This document shows, in pieces, positions 52,725-63,865 of a DNA stretch of 64,000 nt. Positions within the stretch are counted from its first letter, which is position 1; the number at the start of each line of letters is the position of its first letter. The DNA is taken from positions 25,380,604 through 25,444,603 of the forward strand of contig CM036620.1 of assembly GCA_020746105.1 (NCBI GenBank), in the 5' to 3' direction. A program made the position numbers and the translations under genes. A model generated the notes under the pieces. That model was not told the DNA's origin, made no database searches, and saw only the letters and a list, made by a program, of their open reading frames with translations. Origin of the DNA: Trogon surrucura. Lineage: Eukaryota > Chordata > Aves > Trogoniformes > Trogonidae.

Positions 52725-55011
52725 AATAAAGGTTTTGAAAATTTTTTTTGTTTGTTTATTTTTACTATGCCGACTCCTTCACCTAACAAAAACTTAATGA
52801 ACAAGCAGGCATTGCATTTTATTAAGGAATCACGTCCTACACAAGGAGATAAAGACAACAGACTTTCTTCAAACTTTGTTCTAACACTTGCATACCACAA
52901 TACAAAAAGAAATGGGAACTATGAGGGATTTTGAAATTAAATAAAGAATAAAACTGGCACAGTGGAAAACAAACAGACAAAAAACTACTCAAATGGGCAT
53001 GTATCATTTTTCAGATCAAGGACTGGAAACTATTTTGGCTAAATCTTTGCTTAGTACAAATAATTTAAGATGTTCATACCCTGTGAGCTGTGCTGACTAA
53101 TAGCATAAAAGCTTGGCTTTTTACATTCACTGAAAAGCAGTCCTTCCGTATACAGGTCTAGTCTTGAATTTTGTTTTTAACTAAAAGAGACAGCATGGAA
53201 ACTAATAATTTGGAAAGTGCAGGTTAAAAAAAAGATCACCTAGGCTTATAGTGACTTACTCTCCTCCAAAGGATAGTGGTCTGCACCTAAATCTGCATTT
53301 AGAATGTATGCCACCTAGTGGGAGCAAAAATTTGATCAAAATGTTTAAATACGATCCTCCAAAAATAATTTATCCTGGCACACTGCAAGCTGGAGGGAAA
53401 TTAGAACTTGCATTCAGTGCTGAAGCACTGAAGGTGCTCCAGAGGAAAGGGTTTTTGATCGTCCATTATCTCCTCTTTATTGCAAAACAGGGCTAAAAGT
53501 TAGTTAAGCCTTATGTTAGTACTACTACTGCTTGATATCACTGTGCATTATGTCTACAGTAGAAAGACAACTGGTTGTAGATAGACTTCACTTCAGGTTA
53601 TGTCTAAATCTAGTGCTGCATCTCAGTACAAGCTACTTTACTTTGTTTTTACTTGAACTTTGGGAAGAACTGACCAAGTGCAGCAGCTTGGCTAAGCTGC
53701 AGTCCTTACAAAAGAAATGGTGTGTCCATCCATAAAAGGCGAGTCCTGCATATATGTGAGTATGAATGGAGGTGCACATCTGCCCTTGGCCTTTTCATAG
53801 TCTTCATTTCAGCTTCACTTGGTGTGTTAGACACAGAATGAGAAAAGGTGTCTTCTTCCTCTAAGGTCTGTCAGCAGACCAAAGGGAAATAAACAAGTCT
53901 GCTTAGCTTCACAATGGATAGATAAAAGGCAAATTATTTATATTTCACAATATAAATTTCACAAAACGGATCTATGAAACTCACTAGCAAAAGATACCAG
54001 TATGTCAATGACCACATGGATTTAAGGAAGACAGGGAAGAAACTCTCAGACAGTTACTAAATACTCACAGCTACTTTCAGCCTAGCAAGTGTCCTGAACA
54101 AAAAACATCAGCAAGGCTAAGAGCCTACAAAGTATCCTTGCCCTAGTTTTACTCTTTACAGTAACTCTTTGAAAGGGCACTAGATGGACCTTTGATGTCA
54201 CTTAGCTCAGAAATTCTTGTTTTATGTTAGGGTGAAATAACTTATGTATCTAAGGCCTAGTTATTCAAGAGTAATACAGAAATGTGAAATTTTTCCTCAG
54301 TAGAGTTCAAAGGCATAATGGTCTAATATATGTAGTAAACATACTGGAACGTTACTTAAAATTAATGATACAAGGTAACATATTGCAATCTAATTACCTG
54401 ACCTTCAGAAAAAAAAATAAATCTGACAACACAGAAAGTGCCACTACATAATCTTAGCTTCAGATCTAATCAGCTTCTATGATGAGTACAGGCATGGCAA
54501 GCAGCATAGGTGAGAGAACAAGCATAGAGGCCCAGAGAAGTCTTAGCTCTTAATGCTTCATAGCATGGCCACATCGAGTGCCTGTCTGCCCTCAGCTGTC
54601 CCCACGAAAAGCCAGCGAGCCCCACCTTCTGTGAGGGAACATGGTGAGAGTTCTTTCAGGCCAATATGATTTCCTCAGGGGCCAGTTCACACAGAGCTAA
54701 AGGCAGAACAAGAAGCCTGCACAGAACTCTTCTCAAGGCCTGCATCTACACCACAAAAGGATGCATAAATCTCTCAGGTAATAGGGCAGAGCTTGCGGAA
54801 TGGGGGAAAGGGTCTTATGGCCCGTGGCACAGCCTCTGCGTGTGTGCTGAGAAAGGCCCCTGAGCACCCACACGCTCTCCAGCATGGGCACAGCAGGGCT
54901 GGGCACAGGCACTGCCCCATTTTGTAACCGTCACCCCACATTGCCAGCTCTTCTCTGGCCCCTCAGCCCTTCCCACCCAGTTCAACTTCGAAAACATCCC
55001 GGTTTGGGTTT
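52725..55011. other. Unique sequence, no gene recognised
   Basis: No repeat family was recognised. GC content rises from about 54.5 kb towards the CpG island. Plus frames around 54,666-54,863 are unrecognised. Confidence 0.4.
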
Positions 55012-55524
55012 TAGAATCATTGAATGCATTGAGTTGGAAGAGACTTCTAAAGGCCATCTAGTCCAACCCCCTGCAATGAGTAGGGACATCTTTAACGAGA
55101 TCAGGTTGCTCAGAGCCCCATCAAGCGTGACTTTGGATGTCTCCAGGGATGGGGCCTCCACCACCTCTCTGGGCAACTTGTGCCAGTATTGCACCACCCC
55201 CATAGTAAAGAGCTTCTTCCTAATGTCTAATCTAAATCTACTCTGCTCTAGTTTAAACCCATTGCCCCTTGTCCTGTCACTACACGCCCTTGTAAGCAGT
55301 CCCTCCCCAGCTTTCCTTAGCCCCCTCCAGTTACTGGAAAGTCCCTACAAGGTCTCCCCGGAGCCTTCTCCTCCCCAGGCTGAACAACCCCAACTCTCCC
55401 AGCCTGTCCTCCTAGGGAAGCTGCTCTAGCCCCCGATCACCTTTGTGCCGCCCTCCAGAGCCTCTCCAACAAGTTCATGTCCTTCTTGTGTTGAGAACTC
55501 CAGAGCTTGGAGAGTTACTCCAAT
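55012..55524 (-). mobile_element. CR1 3'-end copy, minus strand, abutting the CpG island
   Basis: Reading on the minus strand, the 3' tail lies at 55,012 (degraded AGAATCATTGAATG octamers and TAGTCCAACCCCCTGCAATG). The copy then runs back through the ORF2 end to about 55,524, where the equivalent of CACAGTACTCCAGG is still visible. It is about 510 bases long. It ends within a few tens of bases of the GC-rich island, so it sits at or just inside the start of whatever minus-strand transcript begins there. Confidence 0.92.
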
Positions 55525-55554
55525 ACGGGAGAAAGCACTCAAGCACAGAGACAG

Positions 55555-55965
55555 GCGAGGATTTAATTTCTTCGCGCTCTCTGCCCTTCGCAGGCACACC
55601 AGGGCGCTGCCCGCCGCACCGACAGCCTCCCCTGGAGCACCGCGGCCCACACGCAGCGACACAACCCACCGGCCTTCCCGCCCCGCGGCCTCCCGGTGAG
55701 GGGCGGCCTCCTGCCGCCGGGCTGCGGGGGGCGCTGGAGGGGCGCAGGCCTCACCGGGGTGAGACTTCTGAAGCGCCGCCGCCTTTCCTTCCCCTTCACC
55801 GAGACCCCCGGCCTGGATTTCCAGAGGCGCTGGTGGCCCGGGGACACCTGTGGTGGTAGAATCTGGAAAGGAACGAGTCTCTCCCACTGTGCTGAGGCCC
55901 CAGCGGGAGCTGGGCGGTGGATCCCCAAGGCGCCGGTGAGGAGGAAGCGCCGTTCTGTTCCCTTT
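55555..55965. promoter_or_regulatory. CpG island, inferred divergent promoter
   Basis: About 400 bases are GC-rich and dense in CpG, in sharp contrast to the AT-rich flanks. A GC box (GGGGCGG) lies at 55,700-55,706. Donor-like GGTGAG words occur on the plus strand at about 55,695, 55,758 and 55,934, and one lies on the minus strand at about 55,754. Base asymmetry and mobile-element orientation both change across this point, so I infer transcription leaving in both directions. Frames on both strands are long here, including 199 codons minus and 96 codons plus, but they are uninformative in GC-rich DNA. The minus frame also runs into the CR1. No known first exon is recognised. Confidence 0.7.
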
Positions 55966-56570
55966 CTGTGCTCTCGGTGGCATTGAGAGCTCTATTTTCC
56001 AGCAGTTTATTGGAAGTATTTGCAAGCCCTACAGGTGTCCTGCTGCTTTTTGTCTTTTTTTTTTGTTCCTCAAGTAGAAGAGCACTTTAAAAGAATCTCC
56101 CTTTTAATTGAAGTCAAGGCTATTGGCGCTGTGATTTGTCTGACTCTTCTCTCAAGATAAAACTTAAAAATTACTTCTACCTGGGCTTTGAGTGCTGGAG
56201 AGAATGGCAAAGAGAGGCCTTATGCTCAAGAATATATTCTACAAAACTTCATGCAAGTATATCTGAAATACCTTTGTACCTGACATGACACATTTCACTT
56301 AGGTGTGTTGTTTCGGTTTATTTTTGTTGTGACTTCCGATATTCTTCATGTAAGATTTTGAGTGCTGAAGAGCGATAATGCATTTTTTTGATTCATTCTG
56401 ATGTTTGGTGTGTTTTTTCTTGTGAACTGACGACTGTGAAAGCAATTCACAGTGCATTTCAGTCCTATCAGTTTATTACACTCTCCAAAGTTTGGTCACA
56501 ATCTGTTGTTCAGCTCTGGTTTTGGGCCTCAGATAAGAGCCAGTAAACCAAAGCAAGAGACTGTTTCCAG

Positions 56571-56692
56571 CGTTTTGGGGCAGCTAAAGAAAAGTGAATG
56601 GGCATGTTCACAGAGAGTCTGTGCAGGAAGTAGAAGACATCCTCACCTCTTCCCTTGGGAGGAAAACAGACTTTCACAAGCAAAGCTCAAAG
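56571..56692 (+). other. Candidate 122-bp exon (plus strand)
   Basis: An acceptor-like CTGTTTCCAG precedes 122 bases, followed by CAAAG/GTAGGG. One frame is open across it, with residues such as VLGQLKKSEWACSQRV. It lies about 0.6 kb after the CpG island on the strand predicted for the right-hand transcript. There is no homology that I recognise. Confidence 0.2.
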
Positions 56693-58588
56693 GTAGGGGT
56701 GATAACTATCCGTGCTTAGCTGTTGTGTTTTTCAGTAACGCTAAATGTGCAGCAGATTATGCGTTAGTAATGAGGATGCTGATGCAAGTAGTAAAACATG
56801 AATTTTGGTACTGCATTTTAGATCCTGACATGCTAAAATATGATGTGTAGAAGCTGGAGAAATGAAGGTGCAGAGGAAATAGGAAAAACACCTGTAACAG
56901 TAGAAGGAACCATGAATGCTGTTTGTATTAATGTATTGAGCTTACCAGGGTGTTTTAGAGGAGGCATTGACATCTGCAAATACTGTTAGAGGACACATTT
57001 CCAAATCATTATGTATTTTACAAAGAAATATTTGTGAGAAGAGAGAGGCTTTGTGAGAGCATGCCTTCAGCAAGTTAGCCAGTCTAATGAGAAGTTGGGA
57101 CCAAATGGGACCTGCTTCTCTCACATGCATGGTCCCATCTCATCCTGTGGACTGGCTCTTGGGCTTGTCTGACCCCCAACGAGCTGGTTTTGGCAGCCTA
57201 ACAAGTAGAAAACTGTTCCTGTGAGTTTCCAGTTTGGTTCCCTGAGCTAGTTACAGTTCAGTCAAACAAGTGCTGAGGGGAAAGGAGGGTGGAGGGAAGC
57301 AGAACTTCCTATTTGTACAACAGGTTGGTTGTCTGGTTTAGTTTTAAAATGAAAGCTTCATACCACAGTAGAAACCGTTGATCCAGAGACTTACCTGGTA
57401 CAAATTGGTAGAAACCTATGGAAACTCAGGGGGTTTTCCATCTGTTTTTTGATCTGTGTGATTTGAAACCCCACGCGTTTAAATTCTATTTGATCCAAGG
57501 GAGTATTTGGAAAAGAACACAGGGAAAATGCATCACTAAAAATAATGTATGAAGGAATGTGAAGTCAGTTTAGGTCAGCATATCTACATAAACAAAATCA
57601 GTTATGAGTGTCTACGATCTCCCTGCAGGCTGGGAACCAGCCAAAAATGATGCTATCATCTTGCATTTTTTTGCTAAACTACACTATAAAGCAGGATTAG
57701 ATTTTGGAAGCAAAACGCTACTACTGTTTGGTAACTCCTCATTCTTTTCCAGCCTCCAAGGTTTTCTTGTAACTTAAACTTAAGGCTTACTAGATTTTCA
57801 GAATTTTATAAAGACTACTTTGCTAAAACAACCCTTTAAGTTATTGAAGTGTATTTGAAATGTATTTATTTTATCCAGCCTTTTATTACCTGTTGCTCAT
57901 CCATCTCCTCTTGCTAAACATTGTCTTTGGACAGTATACCTGGTCACAGTATGCTATCAAAAAAAAATAATTCTCCACAGTGGTTATTTTGGATCTGTGG
58001 TGTTTTATGACAACAAATAAAAAAGTGTATGAGGGAAGTTTGTTCCGAGTCCACTTAAACTGGAAGAAAAATAGTGCTCCATAAAGTGTGTAGAAATTAA
58101 CAACAAATCTGTTTTCAACCCTTCTGTTGTCTTAACAGTATACTTCTTTTGTTGAGTGAGTGGTTTTCAAATCAAGAGATAAGCTGAAGACACAATATTG
58201 ATACAGAATTTGCATTTGCATTAAATTCTCAAAATGCTTTTTCAGACACTTAAAACATTACCCTTTTTTTACTGAAGACTACAGTAGTGTCACAAAGAGA
58301 ACAATAGAGCCAAGATCAAATTTAAGAGCAGAAGAGCAAGTGGGTTTAAAACTGATAAATCACTAGAGATTTTGGGAGAACAGAGTATGTTATGAGTGCC
58401 AACAAATTGATTTTATGTTACAATTTCTCTCACTTTATTAGCTTCGTCCTTAAGAAAAAAACTATTAAAAAGTCCTCTCATTCTACAGTGGCTACATGAA
58501 AAATTGGATGTGTGGTACCTATTTAGAATATGTAGAATATTTAATGTTGTCAAGGAACTTTCATGTGCAAGCAATTTCTTCTTTGCAG

Positions 58589-58667
58589 TGCCACACATTT
58601 TCAAACCTTTGTGGAAGGAAATTTGCCTCAAAGATGCCAGGAAGGCACTAAGTACCCTCAGCCCCCC
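58589..58667 (+). other. Candidate 79-bp exon (plus strand), best splice signals in the window
   Basis: A strong acceptor (CAATTTCTTCTTTGCAG) precedes 79 bases that end at CCCCCC/GTAAGT, a donor matching the consensus at all six intron positions. Two of the three frames are open, one of them reading HIFKPLWKEICLKDARKAL. The strand agrees with the inferred plus-strand unit. The product is not recognised and an untranslated exon is also possible. Confidence 0.3.
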
Positions 58668-61600
58668 GTAAGTTCAATAAAAGCAGTAAGGGATGCCCAG
58701 AGCACCTAACAACTTAAAGGTTTAAGGCCTTCGGCACTGCTGTCATTTACACCTCAAGAATAATGCAGGCACATACATGCAGATGTAAAATTGCAGGCAC
58801 TTTGTATCTTTTGGTTTAAACTGTGTTCCTGGTCAAACAGGCAATTCTTCTCTCATGCAGTGCCTTTGCCAGTAATGGTGCCTGTGCAATGATGCCATTC
58901 TTACAGCCTTGCTAACAGCTGGATCAATGATACTTGTCACATATACAGTTTCCTGGCCTGCTTCTTAAAGCTAACCTTGATGATATTACTTGAAGACGCA
59001 CATTTAGCTTTTGGGTTCCTCTTATTGATTTTTGGTTTTCTAAATGTAATGCTTGTTTCACCCTAATATGTAAGTGTTTCTTTAAAGTGGATCTATAATG
59101 AGGTAGTTTGGACCGTGTGTCTTACCTCTCTCTGCAAACTGTTAGTATTGGACTCCCAAGGGCAGTTTGGGCAGTGAACTGCGGTAATGAGGTTGATGGT
59201 TCGTAAAAGGGCTGATGTGACAAATTAGTGGCTTGTTTTGGAGATTAAGTAACAGTACCTTTGCCAAGGTCTGCAGATCAGCTTTTTACTCAGCATAATT
59301 CTTATAGTTGTAAGTATGGTAGTTGCCCTGTTGAGTGTTCCATGTGCCAAACTGATCAAGAAAACAGTTGCAAAATATAATTACTGGTGTGAGTAGTTGT
59401 CCTCCCAAGACAAAACATGTTATTCTGTGATTCAGAAACTGCCCTGGGTTAAATTTTATGCAGCTTCTTGCAATGCTTGAGGTCTTTAGAAGTTCTTTCC
59501 TACAGTACCCTACGTTTACAGCTTTAGTTGGTAGAGTATCAGAAGAAGCACGTTATAAAACTCAGTTTGCCATAATACAGATGTTATCCTTTCACTCCAT
59601 GAAAGTATCTGTGACATTTGGTTAAGCTGCAGCAGTATCAATTGGTTATCTACATATAATCAAGTCTTCTCAGAAGCACTCTCTTTCATGAGACACCATA
59701 GTTTCTCTCAGTGAGACCTATATTCTTTTATCTGATCTTGCTTTTGGTGATAACATACCTCTTGATTTTGTTTAACATCTCAAGCATTCCAGATCACCGC
59801 TGAAAATTGTCTTTGTCATCTGTAGGACATTTGTGTAGATAGTTTTTAATATAGGTCAATCGGCTGTTTTCGGAAGGTAACCAACAGAAAAAAACATCCA
59901 CTATATATTTTATTTCATTGCTACTATTGCTGGGTTGTTTGTTGGGTTTTTTTAAAAAACTCTTTTCATTTACACTGCCAGACTTTGGATGAGTGCATTT
60001 TTATGGGTGGAAAATGCCTCTCTGATATGCAATGTTTATTTACATGTGTTCCATGATAATATATGGTTCTTGGTAGGAAACACAAAAGCTGTTGTAGTAC
60101 ATTTAAAAGTATGATGATAATGCTTAATTTGTCATTTTATTTTTGGAACATTCAGCAAATTGAGCTTCATTGTCCTACTGATGTGGCCAGCAGAGAGTTT
60201 GTATTGATAGTCTTTCCTCATTAGCATTGACACTTGTGGTTGTGCTGGCTTTCATCTTTCCCCATAGCTGTTGCTTTGGGTTTTTTGCTACAAGGACTCT
60301 CAAGCATTTAAATGAGTACGACGCGCTGTTGTCCCCATGCTGCAGTGGGATTGTCATTTCTGTCCCCCTTACTGTCTCACATGCATACATTTCCTGAGGA
60401 AAAAAATTAATTCGATGAAATATCTTGCATAATTCTCTGTGCCTTTGTGTTGTATATAATGATGTGTAACATTATTTTGGAAAAGGCTACAATAATGATC
60501 AAAAGTTGGATCCTTGTTGCATGTCTGCTTCGTGCTTTATCAACACAGTTGGCAGGCAGTGGACACACTGGGTTCTGCAATGCTATACCTCACTCTTTAA
60601 ACAATAGGGTTGCTTTTGTGGAGCTTATCTACTATCAGGTGCCAAGAAATAAATGAGGCTTTTTGCTTAAATAGCAGTGTAGTGTAGGACAAGAATATCA
60701 GCACTAACGTGAAAGGGTGACTGCAAAGTGCTGGGTGGATGTTGTGGCACTGATAGAATTTGTACTGAAAATGTCATATACAAAGAAGTGTTTTAATTTC
60801 CTCAGTACTTTTCAGCTTCTCTGTATGCTTTAAACTCGCCTCTACTACTTAAGTTAGGGGTTTTTTTTCAAAAAAAAAAAAAGTAATCTGAATGATTTTG
60901 CAAGTATGGGACTCCGCAGGCGTTTCTACTGAGTAGGCCTTTGTGATAATGAGAATAGGCTTACTTAAAATGGGAGTCAATACCCATTGCCCAAAAGCTG
61001 AGCTTCACCATTTCATGCATTTTATGTGTGAATGAATGATTTGTGCATGCCCAGAAATGCTGTAGTCTTATGCTGTAAAGAATCCCTCTTAAATGTCAGT
61101 ATTATGAAGATGACTTTTGGTTTATCAGTCATTACCAATTTTGATAGCCATCCTCCAAGCCCCAATAACATTCTTCTTTATTTATATCAACTCACAACTC
61201 ATGCTCAGAGCGACAACAAAACTCTTCAAAGCCCATTTTGCCTCCAGATAAATCTACTTGTGAGAAATGCTTATGAATGTAAAGCTGTCTGCTTATCATT
61301 ATGTGTTTTTAATAACCAAGTAATCAAGATTGATTTACTCATTTTCTAGGTCCGAAATGGTATTAACAATTCTTTCCTCCAAAATGAGTGGTTTAGAATT
61401 CTCTTTCCCATTCAAGATTTGGAAGCAGCTGTTTTCAATGGGTTAAGTGTCCAGGCTGTTCTATATTCTGCTTATAAGTACATCGAGACAAACCCATTTC
61501 TGTCAATAGCCCTGCTTGGAGTAGAGCCTTCCTATTCCAGAATATCTGGTGAAGAGATACAGAGATCTTCTTTTCTTTGCAGGGAGTGTTCACATGGCTG

Positions 61601-62243
61601 GAACACGACAACATGATCCGTTATGCAGAGGTTTAACAGACCTGTGTTACAAACAACATTTATGCATTTTTATGGGTCAATCATGATTAACAACAACATT
61701 GGAATTTACTGATATGTTGATCAGAAGCATTGTGTGCTGATAATGTCATAGCTGAGTTAAGGCAGCAGCAAAAAGAACTTGTCAATCAAAAATTCAAGAA
61801 TAGTATTACTTTGATTAAACCTGATATGCCACGTATGTGTTATGTTAACACGCGTAGCTCCTATTTCAATAGGAATAATTATGCTAAGACTGATGAATAG
61901 CATTTTCTAAAAATCTGTCAGCACCAGAAATACTGGGTATCTGTTGTTCAGGAACGCTGCTAGTGCTACTTAAACATGTGAGAAGGTATGATAAAGGTAT
62001 TTTTTTAAATGACATAAAATTTCCTCTTATGATACAAGTCCTAGTAAATGAGGGAACTTGTCAACAGCTTCGCCTTTCAATGTCTTGTCTGGGCTCTAGG
62101 CTGGTAATCAGATTGCTTGCTTACTTTCTTCTTGAAACAAACTTTGTTTTTAGAGAGACTAAATCTTCGCTCAGAAATGTAGCAGAGTCCTGCATAGACT
62201 TCCTGTCCAGAAGAATTAGGGAAAACTTCAGACACCATATTTT

Positions 62244-62305
62244 ATAGAATCATAGAATCATAGAATAATTTGATTTGGAAGGAACCCTTTGTAGGTCATC
62301 TAGTC
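62244..62305 (-). mobile_element. CR1 3' tail, minus strand, outer piece
   Basis: ATAGAATCATAGAATCATAG octamers are followed by TTTGGAAGGAACCCTTTGTA and AGGTCATCTAGTC. This is the terminal 60 bases of a minus-strand CR1, interrupted at 62,305. Confidence 0.88.
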
Positions 62306-62378
62306 TTTGCTCTGGCAGGGAGATTGGACTTGATGATCTCCAGATGCTGCTTCCAACACCTAACATTCTGTGATTCTT
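62306..62378 (+). mobile_element. CR1 3' tail in opposite orientation, nested
   Basis: TGCTCTGGCAGGGAGATTGG, ACTTGATGATCTCCAGATGC and CATTCTGTGATTCTT form a plus-strand CR1 terminus only about 73 bases long. It is enclosed by minus-strand CR1 on both sides. Confidence 0.88.
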
Positions 62379-62722
62379 ATAAGCCCCCTCATGTACTGGA
62401 AAGTCTCCCTGAAGCCTTCTATTCTCCAGGCTGAGAAACACCAACTTTCTCAGCCCATCCTCATAAGAGAGATGTTCATCCATCTGATGATCTTTGTGGA
62501 CCTCCTTTGAACCCACTCCAGCAAATCCATGTCCTTCTTACATTGAGGGCCCTGTTGCTGGACACAGGACTGCAGGTGAGGTCTCACAAGAGCAGAATAG
62601 AGGGGGAGAATCACCTGCCTTGACCTGCTGGCTGCACTTCTTTTGCTGCAGCCCAGAATGCAATTGGCCTTCTTGGCTGTGAGCGCACAATGCTGTCTCG
62701 TGTTCAGTTTTTCATCCAGCAA
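62379..62722 (-). mobile_element. CR1 ORF2 C-terminal region, minus strand, inner piece
   Basis: The minus strand encodes LNTRQHCALTAKKANCILGC, a block followed by SRQVILPLYSALVRPHL, then CKKDMDLLEWVQRRSTKII and an FLSLENRRLQGD-like stretch. Together with the outer piece it probably formed one CR1 copy, but about 250 bases expected between them are missing, so a deletion accompanied the inverted insertion. Confidence 0.9.
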
Positions 62723-63865
62723 ATATAATTGGGGAATCACTTGTTCTTCCTGCTGTACACAAAACAGCTACGAGAATACGTGGGGAAAAGTGGAGTGACA
62801 AACAGACATGCAGAGGTCATGTCCATTGATGCATTATCTACAGAATAACTTCTATTTTTCTTAATGAACATTTAACACTAATCAACAAAACCATATGGTC
62901 AACACAGTTGAAAGAAGGAATAGCTAACATGCATCCACAGGAAAGATGAAAAGGAGTTCCGAAATTGGCAGATTTGGTCAAGTCAGGGAATTGTCTAAAG
63001 CCATGGCAATCACAGGTGTCAGGGAAGCAGAAGGAAATTCTAAGGGTTTGGAAGAGGGAGCAGCAGGGTGCAGTAAGCGCAGATTCCAGAGGCAGGTGTG
63101 AGGAGCAGGTCGGACAGCCAGGATTAGGGGAGTTTGTAGAGGGAGTGTCACCTGGAAAAGGGAGAAGAAAAAGAAGGTGACTGTGGTGCCTTGTCCTCCA
63201 GCAGACTCACCCTCAGTGAAGGCTGTCTGGCACAACAAGTTGCTGTGTGTGCCTTTGCCATTTGCCGTGTGTGGCTGTGTGGCTGCCTGGGTAACTGCCC
63301 CTGCAGAGGAGGAGGGGCGGACACGTGGACTGACCTTCCCCAGGCAGTAGTCTGCCGGCCCTGGCCTGGCTGTTTTGTCGCCTGTGAGGCAGCTCTTGGT
63401 TGCCATGCTGTACATGGGAGCCCTCTTGTAGACGTCCACATCTACCTTGGGGAAGGCAGCAGGACCCGGCTTCTGTAAGAGAGGCAGGGAGGTTGCTGGT
63501 TACGAGATGCAAGTGTTGACTCCTGTCGGGTGCCCGGGTGAGCTCTGCTGGTTAAGCTGGCTGGCCAGAGGAGCAGGGTGAGAGACACAGGGTGTGGGAG
63601 CAAGGGCAGCTCCCATTCCCCTGCAGAGGGGTAGAGATTTCCCAGCAGAGGAGGGAGATTCCCATTAGTGGTGATGAGCTTTGCACCCTGACCCCAAGCT
63701 GTTAGTGCTGGCGAGGGAGAGGCTTGCGGGTGTCAGCAGAGCCTGCCGTCTGCCACTGGTAAGAGCAGAGAGCCAGGGTCCCGGGACTTCTTGCGGTTTG
63801 CGTGGGAGAGCTGTGAGGTCTGCATTGCAAAGGGCTGGATCAGGTGCTGGAGCTCTTCTCACACA
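62723..63865. other. GC- and G-rich block of unknown origin
   Basis: From about 62,950 the plus strand becomes G-rich with moderate CpG. It contains several donor-like words, for example GTGCCCGG/GTGAGC near 63,535 and CCACTG/GTAAGA near 63,757. Long frames exist on both strands (153, 99 and 97 codons minus; 95 plus) but none is recognised. It could be the 5' part of an unrecognised mobile element, a decayed GC-rich repeat, or exonic sequence of the plus-strand unit. Confidence 0.3.

Larger units (their letters stand above)
55966..62243. other. Unique sequence, T/G-rich on the plus strand, probable intron of a plus-strand unit
   Basis: There are no repeats for more than 6 kb. The plus strand carries T-rich and GGTT/GGGTTTT tracts, for example at 59,930-59,957 and 60,275-60,288, the mirror of the tracts left of the island. 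Two splice-flanked exon candidates occur at 56,571-56,692 and 58,589-58,667. No known gene was recognised. Confidence 0.4.

Noticed and set aside
55426-56025. 199-codon minus frame across the CpG island
   Set aside because: GC-rich DNA has few stops, and the frame runs into a CR1 copy. There is no recognisable domain and no codon evidence.
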